64,000 bases of DNA, taken from positions 100,182 through 164,181 of the forward strand of contig JAFWOP010000067.1 of assembly GCA_017545365.1 (NCBI GenBank), written 5' to 3'. Shown in pieces: positions 25,728-32,816 of the stretch (position 1 is its first letter; every line of letters begins with the position of its first letter). The notes below the pieces were generated by a model, which had not been told where the DNA came from, did not search any database, and worked only from the letters and a program-made list of their open reading frames with translations. The position numbers were made by a program, and so were the translations under genes. The DNA comes from Bacteroidales bacterium (GTDB lineage Bacteria; Bacteroidota; Bacteroidia; Bacteroidales; P3).

Positions 25728-26077
25728 TACTTTCGTACTTTTACATTATATACTCTACTGTCAATAATCTCATTCTCCCATGGGCGTTTGTTCGTCATTT
25801 TAATCCGTGTTGTTCCTTTGCGTTTGCCAACGAATGTCCATTGCTCTATTCCAGGTCCTCCGATAAAATTTTCATCGTAAGGAATAAATTCCCGTTTAAA
25901 GGTGTCTACTATGTCATCTTTTTTCTCCCATTGCCAAGAGCATCCTGTCCCCATCCCTGGCGTCTTAAGGTCTAAAACAATCTGTTCCCCGACACTTATT
26001 TTGAAGTCATATTCCTTGCTGCACGAGGTGAGCAGCAAGAAAAGTGGCAATAGAAGAGCAAATACTGGTTTTCTCAT
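25727..26077 (-). CDS. Chagasin-like (MEROPS I42) cysteine protease inhibitor lipoprotein
   Basis: 116 residues. The lipoprotein signal is MRKPVFALLLPLFLLLTSC (Cys19). The chagasin fold's three inhibitory loops can be aligned: 'PGMGTGCSW' (40-48) for the NPTTGYxW loop, 'FIGGPGIEQWTF' (71-82) for the GxGG loop, and 'KRPWE' (97-101) for the RPW loop. The spacings are close to those of the family (about 30 and 25 residues), and the preceding 'VGEQIVLDLKTP' matches the usual 'vG..v.l.Lk.np'. It follows a C1 protease gene by 23 nt in the same operon. It would inhibit papain-like enzymes, protecting the periplasm from the exported protease or from foreign proteases. The first loop departs from consensus (no Asn-Pro), so activity needs testing. 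Confidence 0.72.
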   Translation of the reverse strand: MRKPVFALLLPLFLLLTSCSKEYDFKISVGEQIVLDLKTPGMGTGCSWQWEKKDDIVDTFKREFIPYDENFIGGPGIEQWTFVGKRKGTTRIKMTNKRPWENEIIDSRVYNVKVRK

Positions 26078-26100
26078 AACGATTTAATCTTTGATTATTT

Positions 26101-27720
26101 TTATTGCACTTGTTTTTCTTTTGTTTCAACTTTTACGATGTAAATTCCTTGAGGTAGTTGTGAAAGGTCGATGTGGCTGTCAATGCTCGTCATTAATAAA
26201 CTGCCAGTTATTGTGTAAATTAATACTTTAATAGACGATATGTCTGATATACCAGAAATAGAAATAAATGAGTGTACGGGATTAGGGCAAACTGATAAGT
26301 TATCAAATTGTATTATGTTTTCAATATTTGATGCCGACTTAGTATTCTGATTCCCAATATCAGCCATAGCAGAGAAATCAATCACTGTTGGTGGAATCGT
26401 TGGCATTGGTTGTATTTCTGCAACATATTCCGAACCGAAGGCTGCTTCAAAGCCGGGGGCGAGGACTATTTCACCAGATGCAATTGTTTTTGCATTATGT
26501 CCAGAAATAATGGTGGATGAATGATTGGCATAGTCAGACGATATGTATGTTGAAGGCTCTGGAATTAGGACCGCAGCATTACAAGCGATTTTAGCCGATG
26601 TCATACCGATTCGCATATATCCATTTTCACCCCATCCTGATCCCCAGGAATTTCTTACAATCCAATATTCTCCCTCATTCTCATCCTTACCCCAGCCGAC
26701 AATAGCAACTACATGGTTTGTTCCTTTAAAACCGCATGGTGTGCCAGGACATTGTGTATCGTTGTTTTTAAAGATGCCATGATGATAATTTTCAAATCTG
26801 TCATCAGTGTATGTTAGTGTGCTGATTACTCCATATTTCATAATGGCATCCTTCATTGAAGCAATATCGTTGCAAGCGATTCTGTACCACCCACTGAATT
26901 TCACTTTTGTGTCATTCCAGTGGTAACAACTGTCTGGTTGTGTCGTTTGGTATGGGAATAGGTGCCTCAGGCAAACACCGTCACTAGTTAATGCCGCAAC
27001 TTCCGCTCTATGGTTGGTGGTTCCCCAACAACCATGGAAGTAAGGATAGTATTCGCTTTTACTTCCCAAACACCACATAATGAAAGACTCAGAAAGTTCA
27101 ATTCTATTTTCGTCATAGAGCCCCCAATCAAAATTGAAAACACCTTCGGCACTTGCTACGGTAGCGAACGCATAACAAGCACCACAGGTGTTTCCCTGGT
27201 CTCGTATCGGGTTTACATAAGAATGCCCGTTGTAAGCACGCCAATCAAAACTGGATGGAAATGAGGTGGCCAAACGATTGGAGATGTAGACGCTATCTTC
27301 ATAATCATCTGATGAGTTCTCATAGAAAGACTCTTGCTCTTGCACTGCCGCAAAATCTCCGTTTTGAATCATCATGTCTCTCACCGTAACCCTACTCCTA
27401 TCTTTTGTGACACAATACGCACAGCGGGACACAAGACCGTTGGAGGAATCAACTATACTGATTTGTGATAAGCCCATTCTTGCGCAATAGCTGTATTCTG
27501 ACTTACACTCTCCTCTGTAGAAACTCCATTCGTCGGCAGTAGACGAGTCGGGGAAAACGCAAATGCCGTGCTCCGCTCCTGTTGAATCCTTCACAACCAT
27601 ATAATCATAGCCGAGAGAAACACAATATTGCGCTGCAGGATTCGATATCATCGGAGATTGACCTATAGCATGCATTCCGAGGGCGCACACCATCGCGCCG
27701 AGCAGAAATTCTTTTTTCAT
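26101..27720 (-). CDS. T9SS-exported papain-like (C1) cysteine protease with DUF333-like N-terminal repeats
   Basis: 539 residues from MKKEFLLGAMVCALGMHAIG (27720). Residues about 28-75 match DUF333 ('NPAAQYCVSLGYDYMVVKD..GAEHGICVFP....EWSFYRGEC'), followed by a weaker second copy ('YSYCARMGL'). The peptidase domain begins at 'FPSSFDWRAYNG' and has Gln175, Cys182 ('TCGACYAFA'), His336 ('NHVVAIVGWG') and Asn357 ('RNSWGSGWG'), a complete papain catalytic set. After it comes a 'ASGEIVLAPGFEAAFGSEYVA' module common before Bacteroidetes sorting tails. The C-terminal 75 residues are a type A T9SS sorting domain ('LSVCPNPVHSFISI', 'LSQLPQGIYIVKVE'). It is expected on the cell surface or secreted. 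A chagasin-like inhibitor gene follows. No obvious promoter is seen, so it may be read from the transketolase operon. Confidence 0.9.
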   Translation of the reverse strand: MKKEFLLGAMVCALGMHAIGQSPMISNPAAQYCVSLGYDYMVVKDSTGAEHGICVFPDSSTADEWSFYRGECKSEYSYCARMGLSQISIVDSSNGLVSRCAYCVTKDRSRVTVRDMMIQNGDFAAVQEQESFYENSSDDYEDSVYISNRLATSFPSSFDWRAYNGHSYVNPIRDQGNTCGACYAFATVASAEGVFNFDWGLYDENRIELSESFIMWCLGSKSEYYPYFHGCWGTTNHRAEVAALTSDGVCLRHLFPYQTTQPDSCYHWNDTKVKFSGWYRIACNDIASMKDAIMKYGVISTLTYTDDRFENYHHGIFKNNDTQCPGTPCGFKGTNHVVAIVGWGKDENEGEYWIVRNSWGSGWGENGYMRIGMTSAKIACNAAVLIPEPSTYISSDYANHSSTIISGHNAKTIASGEIVLAPGFEAAFGSEYVAEIQPMPTIPPTVIDFSAMADIGNQNTKSASNIENIIQFDNLSVCPNPVHSFISISGISDISSIKVLIYTITGSLLMTSIDSHIDLSQLPQGIYIVKVETKEKQVQ

Positions 27721-27736
27721 ATTGTCGTTCATTTAT

Positions 27737-27790
27737 ATTGTTATACATTATATTATAAAGCTGGTTCCCGCGCCGTAGGCGCGGGGCTGG
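27737..27790. repeat. Direct repeat copy 2 plus inverted GC hairpin copy 2
   Basis: 27737-27781 repeats 25684-25727. Within and beyond it, TTCCCGCGCCGTAGGCGCGGGGCT (stem 27768-27774 with 27778-27784) is the inverted counterpart of 25573-25593. Confidence 0.5.
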
Positions 27791-27794
27791 CAAC

Positions 27795-28013
27795 TCAATA
27801 TCGTCTTTTCTTTCTAGTCCTAATATATCTGGCAATTCTGATCCTTCTTTTAAGTTGCTTGATACCGTTATAAATGTCTACGATTGGATCAATGATGCGT
27901 GACCTGAACACCCCATAGACCAAGATAACAAAGACAGCAACATACGCTATACCAAGCAATATGCCTAACAATAATTGGAAGATAATGACGAGGAGACTTG
28001 TTACTTCTTCCAT
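27795..28013 (-). CDS. Small membrane protein with basic tail, unknown
   Basis: 72 residues: one long or two short hydrophobic helices (residues 5-37), then a strongly basic tail ending RTRKKRRY. Its ATG lies inside the last codons of the transketolase-zinc-ribbon gene (13-nt overlap), so translational coupling is likely. No family is recognised. Confidence 0.55.
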   Translation of the reverse strand: MEEVTSLLVIIFQLLLGILLGIAYVAVFVILVYGVFRSRIIDPIVDIYNGIKQLKRRIRIARYIRTRKKRRY

Positions 28014-29236
28014 CGTTTAAGCAGCGGGAAGTACTGGCGGAGTTGCTCGCGGTACTCGTCGGCGGTGAGGTGCTGGCCGGTGTTCTTGTTGAACTCGTCG
28101 ACGAACTGGACGCAGAAGTCTATCATCTGCTCCATGGTGCACTCCTGCGTAAAGTGGCCGTCGGCGAAGCAGTACTTGCAGTAGTCGGGGTTCTCCGACG
28201 TGTCAGACGAGTCGGACTTGTCGGACGGGTCTGACATTAAAGGCATGCCGCAGCTCTGGCAATAGCGCTGCTTGGGTGTGCCGGGCTTGCGCTGAAGGAC
28301 GGCATAGACCTTGGCCATGATGTCGGCGGCGCGGAGGTGGTAGTTGGTGAGCATTTCGTCGGGGGTGCCGCTCTCGCCGAAGCGGTCGTCCACGGCCACG
28401 TACTCCATCGGCGTGGGGCAGTGGAGGGCGAGGGTCTGGGCCACGCTGTCGCCGAGGCCGCCGTTGAAGAGGTGCTCCTCGCAGGTGACGACGGCGCCGG
28501 TCTTCTTGGCGGAAGCCACGATGGCCTCCACGTCGAGCGGCTTGATGGTGTGGATGTTGATGACCTCGCAGCTGATGCCGACTTTCTCCAGCATCTCGGC
28601 AGCCTGCAGGGCTTCCCACACCAGATGGCCACAGGCGAAGAGGGTGACATCGGAGCCCTCGCTCAGCAGCTGGGCTTTGCCAATCTTGAACTTTTCACCT
28701 TCGGGCAGGAAACAGGGCATCTTGCTGCGGCCGAGACGGATGTAGACGGGTCCGACATGCTCGGCGGCGGCCAGTGTGGCGGCCTTGGCCTGGTTGAAGT
28801 CGGCGGGTACCAGCACGGTCATGTTGGGCAGCACTTTCATCAGGGCGATGTCCTCCATGGTCTGATGCGTGGCGCCGTCCTCGCCGAGGGAGATGCCGGC
28901 GTGCGATCCGCAGATTTTCACATTTTTGTTGCTGTAGGCCATTACCTGGCGGATTTGGTCGTAGACGCGGCCGGTGACGAACTCGGCGAAGCCCCCGATG
29001 AAGGGCACCTTGCCGCAGAGGCTCAGACCGGCGGCGATGCCGACCATGTTGGCCTCGGCGATGCCGCACTGCACAAAGCGGTCGGGGAATTCCTTGGCGA
29101 AGCCGTCCATCTTGACGCTGCCTTTCACGTCGGCACTCAGCGCGACGACATTCTCGTTCTTGCGCCCGGCCTCGATGAGACCTTCGCCCATGCCGGAGCG
29201 CAGCTCTTTTTGTGATTTGATTTCGTAGTGGGTCAT
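28001..29236 (-). CDS. Transketolase C-terminal subunit fused to a zinc-ribbon domain
   Basis: 411 residues. Residues 1 to about 310 are the usual C-terminal half of a split transketolase: the pyrimidine-binding domain ('IAEANMVGIAAGLSLCGKVPFIGGFAEFVTGR', 'HAGISLGEDGATHQTMEDIALM') and the C-terminal domain. It would work with the N-terminal subunit at 34191-35039 in the pentose phosphate pathway. Split C-terminal subunits normally end here. This one continues into a putative zinc ribbon (Zn_ribbon_2 type) with Cys326/Cys329 and Cys353/Cys356 and the family's 'FADGHFTQECTMEQMIDFCV'. The linker between the two Cys pairs is a 9-bp-repeat-encoded 'SDPSDKSDSSDTSE'. The zinc ribbon's role is unknown. 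Confidence 0.88.
   Translation of the reverse strand: MTHYEIKSQKELRSGMGEGLIEAGRKNENVVALSADVKGSVKMDGFAKEFPDRFVQCGIAEANMVGIAAGLSLCGKVPFIGGFAEFVTGRVYDQIRQVMAYSNKNVKICGSHAGISLGEDGATHQTMEDIALMKVLPNMTVLVPADFNQAKAATLAAAEHVGPVYIRLGRSKMPCFLPEGEKFKIGKAQLLSEGSDVTLFACGHLVWEALQAAEMLEKVGISCEVINIHTIKPLDVEAIVASAKKTGAVVTCEEHLFNGGLGDSVAQTLALHCPTPMEYVAVDDRFGESGTPDEMLTNYHLRAADIMAKVYAVLQRKPGTPKQRYCQSCGMPLMSDPSDKSDSSDTSENPDYCKYCFADGHFTQECTMEQMIDFCVQFVDEFNKNTGQHLTADEYREQLRQYFPLLKRWKK
28202..28235. repeat. GTCNGAC 9-bp minisatellite, copy within the transketolase fusion
   Basis: Units GTCAGACGA, GTCGGACTT, GTCGGACGG and GTCTGAC. Read on the minus strand they encode SDP-SDK-SDS-SDT between the two zinc-binding Cys pairs. 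Confidence 0.8.
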
Positions 29237-29266
29237 ATTATTAATGTTTTTTTATTGTTATTCTTT

Positions 29267-29302
29267 GTCGGACGGGTCGGACTTGTCGGACGGGTCGGAG
29301 GG
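29267..29302. repeat. GTCNGAC minisatellite, right of the transketolase gene
   Basis: Four tandem 9-bp units: GTCGGACGG, GTCGGACTT, GTCGGACGG, GTCGGAGGG. It ends 6 nt beyond the stop of the four-helix protein gene. Confidence 0.85.
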
Positions 29303-29308
29303 GTTCGA

Positions 29309-29878
29309 TTACTTGGGGTTATTGTTCCTGTAGTTTAGTCTTGCTCGGGTCATTTGTTCTCTTACGCCGCCTTCTTGGAGAAACTGCTGTTGCTGTTTCT
29401 CTATCAGTCGGCGGAGCATGTATGTTGCTTGGTTGATCAGAGTGATGCAAAGGTTGGCAAGTTCCTCGTCGCTCATCTTCTGCAATAGGGTCGGATACTC
29501 AGCATATATCTTTTCACTCCGGGCGTACTCGCGCATTGGCTCGTATCGTGGGTGTCCACTCTTCCATTGTGTCAGATTGTGCTGCCGCAGGTAGTCTTCA
29601 TAATCCACCAACAACTCTTCCAAACTGGCTTTGGCAACATTAGTCAGCTTTATTTCCGTCTCGCGCGATGTGGTGGCTGCCTCACTACCCTCGGCGATAT
29701 TCTGTTTGCCGCTCCTTGCTGCCTGCACCATTTGGTCGATAGTTCGGTCGCCCTTGCCAAGGTGGGTATGTACAAAGTGATATGTGATGTCGCAGATTAT
29801 TTCTGTCACCTTATATACCCGTAGTTTGCGATAGCCACCGAGGGGTTTCAAAAAAGGTTTGGGGTCGTTGTTGGGCAT
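29309..29878 (-). CDS. Four-helix bundle protein of the 23S rRNA intervening-sequence (S23/IVP) family
   Basis: 189 residues. The pattern 'KLRVYKVTEIICDITYHFVHTHLGKGDRTIDQMVQAARSGKQNIAEGSEAATTSRETEIKLTNVAKASLEELLVDYEDYL' matches IVP/four-helix proteins, whose landmarks include the 'QNIAEG' and 'A..SL.EL' motifs. This subgroup has a longer C-terminal extension than typical (about 120 residues). Relatives occur in rRNA intervening sequences and as accessory proteins of diversity-generating retroelements, but no reverse transcriptase is in this window. The gene is bounded on both sides by the GTCNGAC 9-bp minisatellite. The function is unknown. Confidence 0.82.
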   Translation of the reverse strand: MPNNDPKPFLKPLGGYRKLRVYKVTEIICDITYHFVHTHLGKGDRTIDQMVQAARSGKQNIAEGSEAATTSRETEIKLTNVAKASLEELLVDYEDYLRQHNLTQWKSGHPRYEPMREYARSEKIYAEYPTLLQKMSDEELANLCITLINQATYMLRRLIEKQQQQFLQEGGVREQMTRARLNYRNNNPK

Positions 29879-29899
29879 TGTTTGTTGTTTTTGGTGTTT

Positions 29900-29944
29900 G
29901 TCGGACGGGTTGGACTTGTCGGACGGGCCGGATTAGTCTGATTG
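29900..29944. repeat. GTCNGAC minisatellite, upstream of the four-helix protein gene
   Basis: Units GTCGGACGG, GTTGGACTT, GTCGGACGG, GCCGGATTA, GTCTGATTG: the same order of first three units as 29267-29302, with decay at the end. Confidence 0.8.
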
Positions 29945-29992
29945 TTCTTGCTGTTTTGGCAGTTTGATATGGTGTTTTCGTAAGTCATGCTC

Positions 29993-30649
29993 TCATGTGT
30001 TTTTTATTAGTACAAGCAGCGAGTCGTTTTGGTCTTGTTCGAAGCGTTGACCGTTGTGTAGTTGGTAGAATATGGTGCTGTGGTATGTGCTGTCAGGCTT
30101 TAGTGGTGACTTGATTTCGGCATCACATTCCAGCAGGTCTATAGTGTCGTGGACATAGAAGGTGGCTTTTTTCAATCCGCCCCAGTTGTCGTCACCCAGT
30201 ACAAAAGGAAAGGCTAACCCTTCGTTGTCAAGGATGTACATCCGCTTGTCGATGAGGATGCCGCGTTTGTAAAGTACATATACGTCGGGGTCGGTGAAGC
30301 CGCCCCATTCGGAATAGACCACATAGTGCTTGTCGCCCCATATCCTGTATTCCATCACCGCTCCTGCCACAAAAAAAGTGGCAATACATAGGAGGGTGAC
30401 CAATGTGCAGCCCAGCCATATCATCACCTTGATGGCCCAGTGCTTTCCTTTGCTGATATGGCTGGTCGTCATGATGGCGAAAACCATTGTGAGGATAGGG
30501 GCAAAGAGCAACGCCCAGTTGTCCAGCTGCCAGATGGGTCTGTCACCATGTCCGAATAGCACGAGTGCAACTTTCGACACAATGACGAATACCCACAGCG
30601 TTATTGCCGTGATGCCGATTATTCTGCGGATGTGTATATTCTTTTGCAT
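29993..30649 (-). CDS. Membrane protein with three N-terminal helices, unknown
   Basis: 218 residues. Hydrophobic segments lie at about 9-32, 44-60 and 73-98, followed by a 120-residue soluble, probably periplasmic domain rich in Asp and aromatic residues. The ATG immediately follows the stop of the upstream GNAT gene with no gap. No family is recognised. Confidence 0.7.
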   Translation of the reverse strand: MQKNIHIRRIIGITAITLWVFVIVSKVALVLFGHGDRPIWQLDNWALLFAPILTMVFAIMTTSHISKGKHWAIKVMIWLGCTLVTLLCIATFFVAGAVMEYRIWGDKHYVVYSEWGGFTDPDVYVLYKRGILIDKRMYILDNEGLAFPFVLGDDNWGGLKKATFYVHDTIDLLECDAEIKSPLKPDSTYHSTIFYQLHNGQRFEQDQNDSLLVLIKNT

Positions 30650-31213
30650 CTATGTCCTCATTATTGGCGACATTTGGAGGGAGGCTCCCAGTTTCAACAC
30701 TTTCACAGGACGGTCGGAACCGAGGACGAGGTTGGGGCAGAGGGTCTCCCTGCCAGTGTCAAGGAAACCGCACTTCACCATGACTCTTCCAGAAGCAGGA
30801 TTGTCGGGGAAATAGGTGCCCCACAAGGTGCTGAACCCTTTCACGCCGAAGCAATAGTTGATAACAAGGCCAAGTGCTTCGGTACAGATGCCCCTACCCC
30901 AATAGGGACGGGCAATCCAATAGCCCACCTCACATTGGTCGGACTCAATCTTCAGATTTGATGCCGATGATTTCAGGTATCCGGCACAGCCGATAGCCTC
31001 GCACGTCTCTTTCCACACTACAGCCCACATGCCTTCGCTGCTGAAGAGTGTGCGGATAATATTGAGACTTTCTTCCCTGCTCTTGTGCGGCGGCCATCCT
31101 GCGCGTGGGCCCACCTCTGGGTCAGAAGCGTACTTGAACAGTGCATCTGCATCATTCTCATCCCATGGTCGGAGCAAGAGCCTTTCGGTTTCCATTGTGG
31201 TGGAGGTGTCCAT
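30650..31213 (-). CDS. GNAT N-acetyltransferase (RimJ/L-like)
   Basis: 187 residues of the Acetyltransf_3 type: 'METERLLLRPWDENDADALFKYASDPEVG' at the N-terminus, 'CEVGYWIARPYWGRGICTEALGLVINYCF' (acetyl-CoA-binding motif with RGICTEA) and 'NPASGRVMVKCGF'. It transfers acetyl groups to an unknown amine, possibly a protein N-terminus or a small molecule. It abuts the downstream membrane protein gene. Confidence 0.85.
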   Translation of the reverse strand: MDTSTTMETERLLLRPWDENDADALFKYASDPEVGPRAGWPPHKSREESLNIIRTLFSSEGMWAVVWKETCEAIGCAGYLKSSASNLKIESDQCEVGYWIARPYWGRGICTEALGLVINYCFGVKGFSTLWGTYFPDNPASGRVMVKCGFLDTGRETLCPNLVLGSDRPVKVLKLGASLQMSPIMRT

Positions 31214-31244
31214 ATCGTGGTTTTTGGTTTATTAAATGCTACCG

Positions 31245-32723
31245 TTAAAGAATGCTTTTCAGCCAGCCGAAGAGTTCGTCTAGTGCGTAATCGCCACTGT
31301 GTGGGCGGTTCCACGCGAGAAGGAAGTTGACGTCGTAGCCAGAGTTGTGGAGTTTCAATGCCAGATTGAGGGGGATGGGGAATCCGGTGTCGCGGTCGCG
31401 TGCCCCATGGCGTATATACCAGTGGGGGGCAACGGTGTGATTGTCTTGCTTGACGGCTTTGCTCCCATTGCTTTCAGCAGCCCGAATAAAGTTCATGGGG
31501 TTCATCAGATACACGTTGTCTACCACCTCTTTGGGCAGGTCGCTGCCATTCTTGTAAGCACTGTAGACGGTGAAGTTTGTGCTGCTGCCCTCTTCGTTCC
31601 CAAACACCTCGTTTTCGGCTGAAGGCTGTTGCCCTAACACCCCTTTGGTGTCAAATGCAGGGGCTGATTTCAAGGGCTGGGTGCTGACCACATAGTTAAG
31701 ATACTTTGGCAGGTCGAGCCCTATGATGTATTCCCCCTGTCCATGCCGTGGTGCTGCCGCCAGGGGAAGCACCTTCTTGATGCCGCCGTTGAGCGGGGGG
31801 AAGTTGGGATGGCTCTCTTCGTTAAAGACAAATCCCATGGTGTCGCTGATGTCGGCTCCGGCATTCTTGGCGATTTGGGCAGAACGAATCAGTTCTTGCT
31901 TCAGGAGGTCGGCGTAGTTTTCTGCCGTGATGGGGTTCCCTTCCCAGTCGCGGAGGTCAAGGCTGTTGACATATTTGGGGAACTGCTCTTTCAGTTCGTT
32001 GCTGATGTTGCGGAGTTCGCCAGTCATCTGTTGACGGCTGACGGTGTTGTTGTACAACCATTCGTATGCCATGTCGGCGTGTTCCAAGTCGGTGATGGGG
32101 CAGAAGCAGACGGCGGCAAAGACGTCGTCCTCCTCCTTGGCAGCACCCATGGCTTCGAGAAGGGGCTCGTATGCAGGATGGTTGCCAGTGGCACCCACTA
32201 GGGCTGACATGGCACCGCCTGCGCTGGTACCGTCGATGATGATTTTCTCTGCGTTGCCAGGCATTGCCCTATCGAAAAGGCGCAGGTAACGTATGGCCGC
32301 TTTGAGGTCGAGCAACCCTTGCGGAGCCCGCCCGTTATAACGGTTGTCCTGAGTCGAATTGCGTCCGCGCGAGCCGGGGATGGCCACCACATATCCTTCC
32401 GCCAATGCGCGCCCGGTAGCGTCACCCGCTTGTGGCTGGCCAGCCTTTGACGCCATATATCCGCCAATATAGGTGCGGAGGAAGATGGGCGTATGCTTGG
32501 TTGCCCCTTCTGGCACAAAGACGTTCATGTATTGATAGGCTGTATCAGATATGTTGCGTACGTAATAAAGCCGTTCGTATGCCGTATATCTAACCACCTG
32601 TCCGTCGGGCATGGTCAGTTCGGCTTCGCGGCCGTCTCTGGGGTTGAAGTTGAGTCCTTGGCGGTTGCGGCCACATGAACATAGGGTGGCAAGAATGATA
32701 ATGGCAAAGAGTAATTGTTTCAT
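31245..32723 (-). CDS. Lipoprotein alpha/beta-hydrolase, subtype B tannase-like esterase
   Basis: 492 residues. The lipoprotein signal MKQLLFAIIILATLCSC (Cys17) implies an envelope location. The alpha/beta-hydrolase nucleophile elbow is 'IIIDGTSAGGAMS' (Ser168). A late 'WYIRHGARDRDTGFPIPLNLAL' carries the acidic residue and 'WNRPHSGDYALDELFGW' the His. These three blocks and the length resemble bacterial subtype B tannases, which hydrolyse galloyl esters, but the substrate could be another aromatic ester. It has no regulator or transporter alongside. The downstream GNAT gene starts 31 nt beyond the stop. Confidence 0.72.
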   Translation of the reverse strand: MKQLLFAIIILATLCSCGRNRQGLNFNPRDGREAELTMPDGQVVRYTAYERLYYVRNISDTAYQYMNVFVPEGATKHTPIFLRTYIGGYMASKAGQPQAGDATGRALAEGYVVAIPGSRGRNSTQDNRYNGRAPQGLLDLKAAIRYLRLFDRAMPGNAEKIIIDGTSAGGAMSALVGATGNHPAYEPLLEAMGAAKEEDDVFAAVCFCPITDLEHADMAYEWLYNNTVSRQQMTGELRNISNELKEQFPKYVNSLDLRDWEGNPITAENYADLLKQELIRSAQIAKNAGADISDTMGFVFNEESHPNFPPLNGGIKKVLPLAAAPRHGQGEYIIGLDLPKYLNYVVSTQPLKSAPAFDTKGVLGQQPSAENEVFGNEEGSSTNFTVYSAYKNGSDLPKEVVDNVYLMNPMNFIRAAESNGSKAVKQDNHTVAPHWYIRHGARDRDTGFPIPLNLALKLHNSGYDVNFLLAWNRPHSGDYALDELFGWLKSIL

Positions 32724-32816
32724 CTCTCTATATGGGTTTGTGGGTTGTGAATAATGATAGCGGTTGCGATGATGGTGAACAGGGGTGAGAGGGCAGGTGT
32801 AGGGAGTAGTGGCTGT

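Noticed and set aside
29309..29878. Diversity-generating retroelement accessory protein (Avd)
   Set aside because: The fold is related, but no reverse transcriptase or template/variable repeat pair is present nearby.
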